Below, piece after piece: positions 1 to 5,732 of a DNA stretch of 8,949 nt. Made by a program: the position numbers and the translations under genes. The notes beneath the pieces were generated by a model, which saw nothing but the letters and a program-made list of their open reading frames with translations, was not told the DNA's origin and searched no databases. The DNA is from Geobacter sp. UBA1603. GTDB lineage: Bacteria > Desulfobacterota > Desulfuromonadia > Geobacterales > Pseudopelobacteraceae. The DNA lies in contig DCNF01000016.1 of NCBI GenBank assembly GCA_002322035.1, forward strand, positions 1,897-10,845, in the 5' to 3' direction. Numbering within the stretch: position 1 is the stretch's first letter; each line of letters starts with the position of its first letter.

Positions 1-28
1 GATCATCCTCGATCTGGAATTGGAATGA
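1..28 (+). CDS. Possible 3' end of a rightward gene
   Basis: Reading from base 2, the frame gives the eight residues IILDLELE and then a TGA stop at 26-28. A stop about 40 bp before a strong hairpin terminator fits the end of a gene running into the window from the left. The two other forward frames stay open longer, but one stops inside the hairpin arm and the other runs through it antisense to the cytochrome gene, so both are less likely. Eight residues are too few to suggest a function. The upstream sequence would settle it. Confidence 0.3.
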
Positions 29-66
29 TTACGGGCGGGGCATCCCGTTCCTGCTGCACAATACAC

Positions 67-97
67 AACGGCCGGTGAATCTCTTCACCGGCCGTTT
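67..97. terminator. Bidirectional hairpin terminator
   Basis: A perfect 13-bp inverted repeat, AACGGCCGGTGAA at 67-79 and its complement at 84-96, surrounds a TCTC loop. It starts 25 bases beyond the stop of the leftward cytochrome gene and about 40 bases after the stop of the possible rightward gene. It therefore probably ends both transcripts. The U-tract is short on either strand (three on the plus strand, two on the minus), so termination would rely mainly on the very stable GC-rich stem. Confidence 0.75.
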
Positions 98-121
98 CCG
101 TGTAGCGACTATCCTTCAGGA

Positions 122-985
122 TTACTTCTTCTTGCCTTTTTTGGGCGGTGTGACCGGTTCGCCTTTATCGGCGCCCTTCAGTACGCTGGCATCCCAGCGA
201 TTCAGGTCGTGGGCGGTGTTGTGGCAGTCGCCGCACTTCTGGAAGCGGGCCAGCATGCCGGCCGGGTGCGGCGAGCCGTGGCAGCTCTGGCAGGTCGGCA
301 CCATTTTGTGTTTCTCTTTGTGGCAGGTCACGCAGGCAACCGCTTTATGCTTTGTCTCGGTTTTGCTGTGCAGTTCGAAGGCCTTCTTGTGGCATGAAGC
401 GCACATCTTGTTCGGGGTGTCCGAAGCATAGGTCACGGCGGTCGGCATGTGGGCCTGGTGGCAGCGCTTGCACTCGGCAGCGGTCATATCGGCGCTGTGC
501 GGCTTGTGGCACTGGGTGCACTGGGGAATCTTGCCGTGGACGTTGTGGCAGAAGCTGCAGGCCAGGCTGGTGTGTTTGCTTTTGACCTGCTTGAGTTTGA
601 CGATCTGCTGGGTGTGGCAGGTGAGGCACTCGTCGGTGATGTTGGTCGCCAGCTTGATGATTTTCGGCGTATGCGGGTTGTTGTGGCAGCGCAGGCAGGC
701 CGACAGGTTGTAGTGCGGCTTGCCGGTGTGGCACTGGCCGCACTGGGGGATGTTGTTCTTGACCATCGGCCGGTGACCGGCGTGGCAGTCCTGGCAGCTG
801 ACGCTGCTCTTGTGGGCGGCGCCGTTGGCGGCGATGTCTGCCGGCGGTGCCGCATGGCACTTGACGCAGTCGGTGTTGCCCAGGGCGACCTTGGCTGCCG
901 GGGCAGGGTCGGCTGCCAGGGCAATGGCGGCTGTCAGCACGGTTACTGCGGCTGACATGGTGATCCACGATACCAGTTTCTTCAT
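122..985 (-). CDS. Periplasmic dodecahaem c-type cytochrome
   Basis: This 287-residue protein has a Sec signal peptide with probable cleavage after ALA at about residue 24. It has no lipobox, so it is probably soluble in the periplasm. Twelve CXXCH haem sites begin at Cys 40, 64, 82, 97, 120, 143, 156, 172, 195, 218, 232 and 251, about one haem per 22 mature residues. Thirteen further histidines can supply the distal ligands, so all haems could be bis-His. The haems fall into three similar four-haem blocks (about 36-109, 114-181 and 190-260). The C-terminus is lysine-rich (PPKKGKKK). The likely role is electron transfer across the periplasm during extracellular or metal respiration. Small dodecahaem and octahaem proteins of this style accompany outer-membrane porin-cytochrome conduits in Geobacter (ExtA- or OmaB-like), but no porin or lipoprotein cytochrome is in view, so I give no symbol. 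The start at 985 is set by AAGGAGG four bases upstream. Confidence 0.93.
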   Translation of the reverse strand: MKKLVSWITMSAAVTVLTAAIALAADPAPAAKVALGNTDCVKCHAAPPADIAANGAAHKSSVSCQDCHAGHRPMVKNNIPQCGQCHTGKPHYNLSACLRCHNNPHTPKIIKLATNITDECLTCHTQQIVKLKQVKSKHTSLACSFCHNVHGKIPQCTQCHKPHSADMTAAECKRCHQAHMPTAVTYASDTPNKMCASCHKKAFELHSKTETKHKAVACVTCHKEKHKMVPTCQSCHGSPHPAGMLARFQKCGDCHNTAHDLNRWDASVLKGADKGEPVTPPKKGKKK

Positions 986-989
986 TGTT

Positions 990-996
990 CCTCCTT
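990..996 (-). promoter_or_regulatory. Ribosome binding site fixing the cytochrome start
   Basis: On the minus strand AAGGAGG lies four bases before the ATG at 985-983. This selects that start over an in-frame ATG at 1018, which would put eleven polar residues ahead of the signal peptide. Confidence 0.85.
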
Positions 997-1026
997 CTGG
1001 AATGGGGTGATTCTGCACACCGATTC

Positions 1027-1042
1027 AATGGCTGAATGGCTG
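1027..1042. repeat. Tandem 8-bp direct repeat in cytochrome leader
   Basis: AATGGCTG occurs twice back to back (1027-1034 and 1035-1042). It lies 42-57 bases upstream of the cytochrome start codon. Head-to-tail octamers can be regulator sites, but no regulator is identifiable and the repeat could be chance. Confidence 0.55.
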
Positions 1043-1154
1043 TTCAGGGCAGGTAATTCACGCACAAAAGTGCGCAGAATACTGCCATCATTACCCGGCC
1101 CAGTCAATAAAAATATGTATCGTGTATACGGTATAACATGCGAATAATGCTATT

Positions 1155-1177
1155 AAAAAAAGGACTCATGCAGTCCT
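1155..1177 (-). terminator. Small intrinsic terminator, leftward
   Basis: On the minus strand AGGACT, a GCATG loop and AGTCCT are followed by a run of Ts (1161 down to 1155). This is the layout of a Rho-independent terminator with a short 6-bp stem. It lies about 135 bases past the VKOR stop and upstream of the cytochrome, so it would separate the two leftward genes into different transcripts. The stem is short, so read-through is plausible. Confidence 0.55.
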
Positions 1178-1298
1178 CTTGGCTGGCCGCCAGGCGTGTT
1201 GGGCGCTTCTCCGGCTCGTTTTGCGTGATAGGAATCTGGGGGAGCATGCTGGTGTGAGATTGCATGGAGCATCATGTCAGGGCGGTGATAACCGGTAC

Positions 1299-1334
1299 TC
1301 GGTGTACGGAGTTAATACAGGGCCCGTACACCGA
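1299..1334. repeat. 9-bp inverted repeat across the VKOR stop codon
   Basis: TCGGTGTAC at 1299-1307 and its exact complement at 1326-1334 flank an 18-base spacer that contains the VKOR stop (1312-1314). In the message it could fold into a 3'-end stem. No U-tract follows, so it is not a standard terminator. It may protect the transcript end or be incidental. Confidence 0.4.
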
Positions 1335-1809
1335 TGAGGGCAATCAGGAAACCGGCACAGGCGGCGATCGCGGCCTGTGGCAGCCAAACCCTGAACATAA
1401 CGGCCCGCTGAAGAAATTTCTCGATTGTCATCACCAGGGCGGCCGACACCAGCGCGAAGCAGATGGTCACGCAGAGCGGACACCAGGCGCCGATGACGTA
1501 TTTCTGGATCCAGAGCAGCCGCAGCTCTGCCCCGACCCCGGCGAAAACCGCCGCCCACACGAGCCGTTCGCACCAGGCCAAACGCCGGGAATACCAGCGT
1601 AGCGCCAGTAGCAGGCTGAAATATCCGACGCCGAATATCCCCATGTTCAGCCCGAAGACCGTAAAGGCCGCCGTATCCCGACAGGCCTTGACCATGCAGA
1701 ACTCCTCGATGACCGTGAAGACCGACACGGCCCAGGCTACGGTAAGGCTGATCCAGATTAGTGGTGGGAAAAAGCTTTTGATGTGTTCGATGTCTTGAGT
1801 CAGAGCCAT
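1312..1809 (-). CDS. VKOR-family membrane disulfide/quinone oxidoreductase
   Basis: This 165-residue integral membrane protein has about five hydrophobic segments (roughly residues 16-34, 50-70, 82-102, 106-128 and 140-162). Members of the vitamin K epoxide reductase family take electrons from a thioredoxin-like partner through a loop cysteine pair, pass them to a membrane CXXC, and reduce quinone. That supports disulfide formation in the periplasm. Visible here are the loop pair Cys38 and Cys43 and the active-site motif C110-P-L-C113 preceded by Trp109. The Gly/Asn-rich stretch GLNMGIFGVGYF (53-64) follows the loop. Many bacterial homologues carry a C-terminal thioredoxin domain; this one ends after the last helix, so it needs a separate partner, and none is in the window. 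Extra Cys80, Cys117 and Cys151 are not obviously catalytic. AGGAGA at 1818-1823 lies eight bases before the ATG and supports this start. Confidence 0.87.
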   Translation of the reverse strand: MALTQDIEHIKSFFPPLIWISLTVAWAVSVFTVIEEFCMVKACRDTAAFTVFGLNMGIFGVGYFSLLLALRWYSRRLAWCERLVWAAVFAGVGAELRLLWIQKYVIGAWCPLCVTICFALVSAALVMTIEKFLQRAVMFRVWLPQAAIAACAGFLIALIGVRALY

Positions 1810-1839
1810 GCTTGTGCTCTCCTAAATGGCGATTTATCT

Positions 1840-1867
1840 AATATACATCAACAATACCACAATACAA
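1840..1867 (-). promoter_or_regulatory. Weak candidate promoter for VKOR gene
   Basis: Reading the minus strand, TTGTAT (1867-1862) and TATATT (1845-1840) are separated by 16 bp, a loose sigma-70 pair. It would start transcription about 25 bases before the VKOR start codon. A 6-bp inverted repeat, TACCAC at 1855-1860 and GTGGTA at 1872-1877, overlaps the -35 side and could be an operator. AT-rich DNA gives such matches easily. Confidence 0.3.
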
Positions 1868-1903
1868 ATAAGTGGTAGTGCTTTCAGGGATGTACCTCAA
1901 TCG

Positions 1904-1948
1904 GATACGTGTTGCCTGGCGGTGAACCACATATTCTGCACACGTATC
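1904..1948. repeat. 9-bp inverted repeat, possible operator pair
   Basis: GATACGTGT at 1904-1912 and its exact complement ACACGTATC at 1940-1948 are separated by 27 bp, with centres 36 bp apart. It lies about 95-140 bp upstream of the VKOR start, a position compatible with a regulator site. No function can be assigned from sequence. Confidence 0.5.
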
Positions 1949-2028
1949 ATTATTTTCAATGCAGCGATGTTAAACACAATTCTATAAGTTCCGAGATGCT
2001 TGGTGTAAATTTAATTGAGTGTATTGTT

Positions 2029-2098
2029 CAATATCAAAACTAAATAATAACTACGTGTTATAAAGTTTATAAATGTAACAATATTTTATTTGATATTG
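2029..2098. repeat. 10-bp inverted repeat, outer/left pair
   Basis: CAATATCAAA at 2029-2038 is matched exactly by TTTGATATTG at 2089-2098, with a 50-bp spacer. Its right arm falls between the two arms of the next inverted repeat, so the two interlock. Confidence 0.5.
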
Positions 2099-2127
2099 CG
2101 GGTCCGGGATGGTAGGGTTGTTACATT
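2072..2127. repeat. 10-bp inverted repeat near the phospholipase start
   Basis: AATGTAACAA at 2072-2081 is matched exactly by TTGTTACATT at 2118-2127, with a 36-bp spacer. The right arm ends 30 bp before the phospholipase start codon. It could be a paired operator, or part of a leader structure if transcription starts upstream. Confidence 0.5.
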
Positions 2128-2157
2128 AAAAACTACACGGAAAAAACGGGGTCCCTC

Positions 2158-5100
2158 ATGGCTGTCTTCGCACCGCTTATTCTGTTCTGTCTGTCACTTC
2201 TGCTGCTGGCCCATCCGGGGCCAGCCCATGCCTGGAAACCGTATACCCACAATTTCAGCGCGGCCCAGATCCGCCAGGAGCTGGTCGCCACCGGCGGGGT
2301 AACCATCAACGGCAAGCAGTACCGGGTGCAGAACGCGATTGCCCAGGCGATCATCAGGCATCCGGCCGATTTCAATGCCGGGGCGGTCGGTCCGGACGGC
2401 TTTCCGGACCTGGCCTACGGGCAGTCGGTCATCCATCCGGCCGAAACCGGCCAGTGGCTCCGTTATCTTTTGCAGCAGGCCAGAAATGCCCAGTTCAGCT
2501 CGAATTATTCGGCCGTTGAGAAAGAGCGGATCCTGGCTTTTACCTACGGTTTTTTCATGCATGCCGCCGGTGATGTCTGGGGCCATACCCTGATCAATGA
2601 CTTTTCCCAGGGTGTTTTCCCGACAATCGCTGAAATGAAGGAGGAGTGGCATAAGGCCGCCATTGCGGTCAGGCACATCGTGTCCGAAGGGATCGTGAAC
2701 GACGCCACCCCGGGCTATGACGGCGGGGGAGGGCGCAAGTGCATCGATGCCGCCTGCAGCGATATCAGCGACGACAGCACCCCTTCTTATGCCTACAATG
2801 TGCCCAAACGCTTTATCTACGAAACGCTGATCCGCCAGGATGCCCCCACGCCGATCCTTGCCAGCCGGGGCAATACCCAGAATGCCCGGGGGCCGCTGAT
2901 CGGTCATTTCCTTGATCGCCGGGCCGAGCTGCAGGACCGGATCATGACCGTTGCCGATCCGCTGGCACTGGCGGTCGAGAATTTCAAGCTGTCGGCCACC
3001 ACCGTGGCGCTTGCCCGCCAGTACTGCGACTTCACCAAGCCGGTCAACCTGCTGCCACCCAACATTGGCCTGTGCGTCATGTACTTCAGCGAGGTGGTTT
3101 TCGATATCGACGTGCTGACGCTGATCACCAATCCGACAAAGGTTTTTGATGTGCTGGCCGCGGCCCACCTGAAGCTGGTGGCCGATCTGCAGAACGCGAT
3201 CCTCTACCACGACATCCAGCAGATCGACGCCGGCCTGCAGAACTGGCCCGATTTCGGCCTGGCGCTGACGAGGGCCCTGTTCGATCCCCAGGCCCGCCGC
3301 AACCTGCAGAATTTGAGCTGCGCCAAATTTCCGGGCGATCAGGCCGGTCCGTCTGCCCGGAGCACCTGCGAGGACGGGGTGAGCAAGTTTGATGTGATCA
3401 TGCATGAGGAGAATGATTTTATCCTCAATCATCTGCTGGGGATGGTCGGCTTCTCCGATACGACGGTTTCGCTGGTAAAGGATCTGGTTGAACTTGGCGA
3501 TGATCTGGGCGCCTTTTTCGACCAGATCACCATGGGGCTCAATCCGGTCCGGGACGGCATCGCCGTGGCCAAAGCGTACATCGGTGCGCTGATCAAGGCC
3601 AGGCTGAAAGAGACGCTCAGCATTGACATCGACGTGTTCGACGAGGTGCTGAAGAGCCCGGCGCCGCTGATGTGCAACTACAATCTGCCGCCGCTGCCCG
3701 GTCAGCCCCCCGGTCAGTACCCCCAGCTTTTCCGCCAGGGTGACATGACCCGCATGGACCAGCTGCTCGGGTTTACTGCAGCCGATCATGTGGCGGTTCC
3801 CGGACTGCCGCCCGGCTGCAGCCGGCTGAACGACAACGCGGTCTACAATCCGAATAAATTCGCACCGGTCAAAAACACGATCATGCTCGGCAAGCTTCTG
3901 CTTTTCGACGGTCCCGAGCTGAACACGATCCTGGGCGATACCCTCGGCCGGCCGGTGAGCACCTACCAGGCCGGGGACAATATCCTTTTCACCGCCCAAG
4001 CCATTGGCGGTGTGGCGATCCCGTCGATTTCATGGCTGAAAATGATCGATGGCGATCATGCCTGGCAGCGGGGCAAAAGCGGCAGCAACGGCAACTTCCC
4101 GCTCTGGGAGAGCTGTGCCTTGCGGCCGGCCTTCCGGAGGCTGTTCACCGACTGGGAAAACGGTCCGGTCGGCTCACCGGCCGCTGCCGGCAAGAAGCAG
4201 GTTGCGGCGCGGACCAGCCCCGCCGTATCACGGTTTATTGATCTGCCGGAGCCGGACAACAATTTTCCGGACAAGATCGACCCGCCCCTGCGGGATCCTT
4301 TGAACGCGCCGGCCCCCCCCGGCATCGCGCTGTCGGTCACCGGCGCCCGCGCCGGGAAAAACAGCGGCTATTTTTTCACCGATGTCAAGTCGCTGGGCAT
4401 CTCCGGCATGTCGGCAAAATACGGTTCGCCGGACAAGGCCTTCAAGGGCAATGATCTGAAAATCCGCTACCGGGTCTATACTGATCCCAAGGCACCGGGC
4501 GAGTATGTGCCGTTCACGGCGTCAAGCCAGATCGCCTTTCCGCTTCAGAATGTGTTCTACATCGATACCCAGGTCAGTGACCCCTGTTACCCCTATTCAA
4601 CGGAACCGGGGCGGACGGTCACCAGCCTGTTTGCCCGGGATGTGACGCCGCCGGTGCTGGCCTGCACCCCGCTGAAAAAGGGCATGATGTACGATAACCA
4701 GATGATTGCTCCCGGTTCGTTTTTTACGGCCGATGACGGGCCGTTCGGTTCGGGGGCCGCCACCTGGTATGCCACGTTCCACAGCACGGGCGCCAACAAA
4801 GGGCCGCTGGTCTATGGTTCATCCCAGGACCGGATCCCCCTGACCGGGCTGGCTTCCGGACCGCAGACCGTCACGATCACGGCCACCGACTACATGGGGC
4901 TGACCAGTAAGGTGACCTGCAGTTTTAACCTGATGGCAACCATCAACGGCCTGCTCGATGTGCTGCACGGGGTGCAGAAAAGGCAGGCGCCGGGCGCCCC
5001 GCCCTATCTGGGGCCGATCATAAATCAGCTGAATGCCGCCAGGAACGCCCAGCAGAACGGTCAGCACGCCAGCGCGCAGTCCTCGCTCCAGTCGATTATG

Positions 5101-5205
5101 AATGCGCAGGTTCCGCTCAAGGCCGGAGGCGGGCAGGATGCCGAAGCGGCCAAGACGATGCAGTACATTAAAGCAACGGTCCAGAACATACTTTCCAGCC
5201 ACTGA
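2158..5205 (+). CDS. Large exported zinc-dependent phospholipase C family protein
   Basis: This 1015-residue protein has a signal peptide ending AHA, with Trp26 as the predicted new N-terminus. Zinc-dependent phospholipases C use the mature N-terminal Trp as a zinc ligand. The other expected ligands are visible: His31, Asp80 in GPDGFPD, His93, His135-xxx-Asp139-xxx-His143, and His173-xxx-Glu177. This supports a phosphodiesterase acting on phospholipid head groups in the periplasm or outside the cell. Classical enzymes are about 250-400 residues long; the catalytic region here covers roughly 26-300. Beyond it lie a long region I do not recognise, a Pro-rich stretch at about 510-523, an Ig-like beta domain at about 826-925 that begins after DVTPPVL, and a C-terminal helical segment (about 928-1015) resembling the FIMAH modules attached to secreted hydrolases. 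The start has only GGGG at 2148-2151 as a weak ribosome site, but the signal peptide supports it. It probably forms an operon with the EF-hand gene 16 bp downstream. Confidence 0.82.
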   Translation: MAVFAPLILFCLSLLLLAHPGPAHAWKPYTHNFSAAQIRQELVATGGVTINGKQYRVQNAIAQAIIRHPADFNAGAVGPDGFPDLAYGQSVIHPAETGQWLRYLLQQARNAQFSSNYSAVEKERILAFTYGFFMHAAGDVWGHTLINDFSQGVFPTIAEMKEEWHKAAIAVRHIVSEGIVNDATPGYDGGGGRKCIDAACSDISDDSTPSYAYNVPKRFIYETLIRQDAPTPILASRGNTQNARGPLIGHFLDRRAELQDRIMTVADPLALAVENFKLSATTVALARQYCDFTKPVNLLPPNIGLCVMYFSEVVFDIDVLTLITNPTKVFDVLAAAHLKLVADLQNAILYHDIQQIDAGLQNWPDFGLALTRALFDPQARRNLQNLSCAKFPGDQAGPSARSTCEDGVSKFDVIMHEENDFILNHLLGMVGFSDTTVSLVKDLVELGDDLGAFFDQITMGLNPVRDGIAVAKAYIGALIKARLKETLSIDIDVFDEVLKSPAPLMCNYNLPPLPGQPPGQYPQLFRQGDMTRMDQLLGFTAADHVAVPGLPPGCSRLNDNAVYNPNKFAPVKNTIMLGKLLLFDGPELNTILGDTLGRPVSTYQAGDNILFTAQAIGGVAIPSISWLKMIDGDHAWQRGKSGSNGNFPLWESCALRPAFRRLFTDWENGPVGSPAAAGKKQVAARTSPAVSRFIDLPEPDNNFPDKIDPPLRDPLNAPAPPGIALSVTGARAGKNSGYFFTDVKSLGISGMSAKYGSPDKAFKGNDLKIRYRVYTDPKAPGEYVPFTASSQIAFPLQNVFYIDTQVSDPCYPYSTEPGRTVTSLFARDVTPPVLACTPLKKGMMYDNQMIAPGSFFTADDGPFGSGAATWYATFHSTGANKGPLVYGSSQDRIPLTGLASGPQTVTITATDYMGLTSKVTCSFNLMATINGLLDVLHGVQKRQAPGAPPYLGPIINQLNAARNAQQNGQHASAQSSLQSIMNAQVPLKAGGGQDAEAAKTMQYIKATVQNILSSH

Positions 5206-5221
5206 CCCAGAGGGGTAGACC

Positions 5222-5650
5222 ATGAAATATTCATTTTTAATCTCAATCATTCTGCTTGCTCTTGTCAGCGGGCCGGCCTACGGAATCCAGCCCGGAACAA
5301 GTGCCGTGCCCCCTGCCGCCCTGAAGCGGGTCCCGCAGGCCAATGAGCGTTTCCGGCTTAAGCCGGATGAGGGGATCAATCACAAGATTATCCTCGAGCG
5401 GGCGCCTGTCAGCCGTCCCATGACCCCTGACCGCCGGGCCAAACTTCAGTCGCTGATCCTGGCCCACTACGATCTCAACAAGAACGGCAGGATCGACCCG
5501 GATGAAGCGGAAGCGATCAAGCGCGACCGGATCGCTTCAGGCCAGAAAATGCGGGAGCATCTGCGGACAAACCGGGTGATCAGGGATAACGGAACGACCG
5601 ATCAGCAGCAGCTCCGGGCCTTCATGGACCGGGCTCGAACCGCCAGGTAG
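5222..5650 (+). CDS. Small exported EF-hand protein
   Basis: This 142-residue protein has a hydrophobic signal peptide (residues 1-21, likely cleaved near AYG). One clear calcium-binding loop, DLNKNGRIDPDE, spans residues 84-95. Asp/Asn fill positions 1, 3, 5 and 9, Gly is at 6, Ile at 8 and Glu at 12, as in canonical EF-hands. No second complete loop is visible. The rest is charged and probably helical, and the region before the loop (about 30-70) is rich in Pro and Arg. AGGGGT at 5211-5216 serves as ribosome site. The gene begins 16 bp after the phospholipase stop, so the two are probably co-transcribed. It may bind calcium for, or pair with, the phospholipase; that is inference. The family is otherwise uncharacterised to me. 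Confidence 0.8.
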   Translation: MKYSFLISIILLALVSGPAYGIQPGTSAVPPAALKRVPQANERFRLKPDEGINHKIILERAPVSRPMTPDRRAKLQSLILAHYDLNKNGRIDPDEAEAIKRDRIASGQKMREHLRTNRVIRDNGTTDQQQLRAFMDRARTAR

Positions 5651-5658
5651 CCGTCCGC

Positions 5659-5679
5659 GGCCTGAATGCGCTCCAGGCC
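5659..5679 (+). other. Weak hairpin after the EF-hand gene
   Basis: GGCCTG (5659-5664) and CAGGCC (5674-5679) form a 6-bp stem with a 9-base loop shortly after the stop at 5648-5650. No T-run follows, so it is at best a weak or Rho-assisted end for the phospholipase/EF-hand transcript. Confidence 0.3.
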
Positions 5680-5691
5680 AGCATCCGCTCC

Positions 5692-5720
5692 TTTACACCT
5701 CATGGCGGCTCATGTATCAT
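5692..5720 (+). promoter_or_regulatory. Candidate sigma-70 promoter for lptF
   Basis: TTTACA (5692-5697) and TATCAT (5715-5720) lie exactly 17 bp apart, each with five of six consensus bases. Transcription would start at about 5727-5729, on or next to the lptF ATG, giving a leaderless message. This fits the absence of a Shine-Dalgarno sequence before lptF. Confidence 0.5.
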
Positions 5721-5732
5721 GGGCCGCCATGA
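5700..5732 (+). repeat. Long hairpin covering the lptF start codon
   Basis: TCATGGCGGC (5700-5709) is the exact complement of GCCGCCATGA (5723-5732). Inside it T5710 can wobble-pair with G5722, and CATG (5711-5714) pairs with CATG (5718-5721) around a TAT loop. The result is 15 nested pairs with the lptF ATG (5729-5731) in the stem. In a read-through RNA from the upstream operon it would hide the start codon; as DNA it is a palindrome over the -10 box. Confidence 0.7.

Larger units (their letters stand above)
986..1311. other. Gene-free gap between VKOR and cytochrome genes
   Basis: This 326-bp stretch should hold the cytochrome promoter and leader. Reading the minus strand, a TTGACT that could be a -35 box lies at 1101-1106, but no good -10 follows at 16-18 bp. 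Nearer the gene is a stem-loop at 1056-1080 (CGCAC/GTGCG around a four-base loop, extended by ATTC/GAAT past a small internal loop). Next come a tandem 8-bp repeat (1027-1042) and the ribosome binding site. GTATAC with flanking partial symmetry at about 1119-1136 could be an operator half. The part from 1178 to 1298 shows nothing I recognise. Confidence 0.5.
1810..2157. promoter_or_regulatory. AT-rich divergent control region with nested repeats
   Basis: This 348-bp gap lies between the divergent VKOR and phospholipase genes and is clearly more AT-rich than the flanking genes. It must contain both promoters. For the rightward gene the best pair I find is weak: TTGATA at 2090-2095 and TAGGGT at 2113-2118, 17 bp apart. 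The gap holds three perfect inverted repeats (listed separately). The motif TACGTGTT occurs at 1906-1913 and again at 2052-2059, with an inverted partial copy at 1940-1946. No open reading frame in it looks real. Confidence 0.5.

Noticed and set aside
75..955. Several open frames on the plus strand opposite the cytochrome gene
   Set aside because: They are antisense shadows rich in Trp, Cys, Val and Ala that arise from complementing CXXCH codons, and the first begins inside the terminator hairpin.
1072..1087. Minus-strand TGGCAG...TGC resembling a sigma-54 promoter upstream of the cytochrome
   Set aside because: The spacing between the GG and GC elements is nine bases instead of ten and the -12 element is poor.
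986..1160. Possible GEMM (cyclic dinucleotide) riboswitch in the cytochrome leader, as seen before some Geobacter cytochromes
   Set aside because: I could not find the conserved GEMM core or its tetraloop-receptor arrangement; only a simple stem-loop at 1056-1080 is visible.
2194..3999. Long leftward open frame of about 600 codons inside the phospholipase gene
   Set aside because: It is a shadow of a GC-rich gene. Its translation is low-complexity and Arg/His/Gln-rich, with no family signature, while the forward frame has a signal peptide and metal-ligand motifs.
5666..5728. Longer N-terminus for LptF from an ATG at 5666
   Set aside because: The extra 21 residues do not resemble the family N-terminus and would be coded by the promoter and hairpin region.
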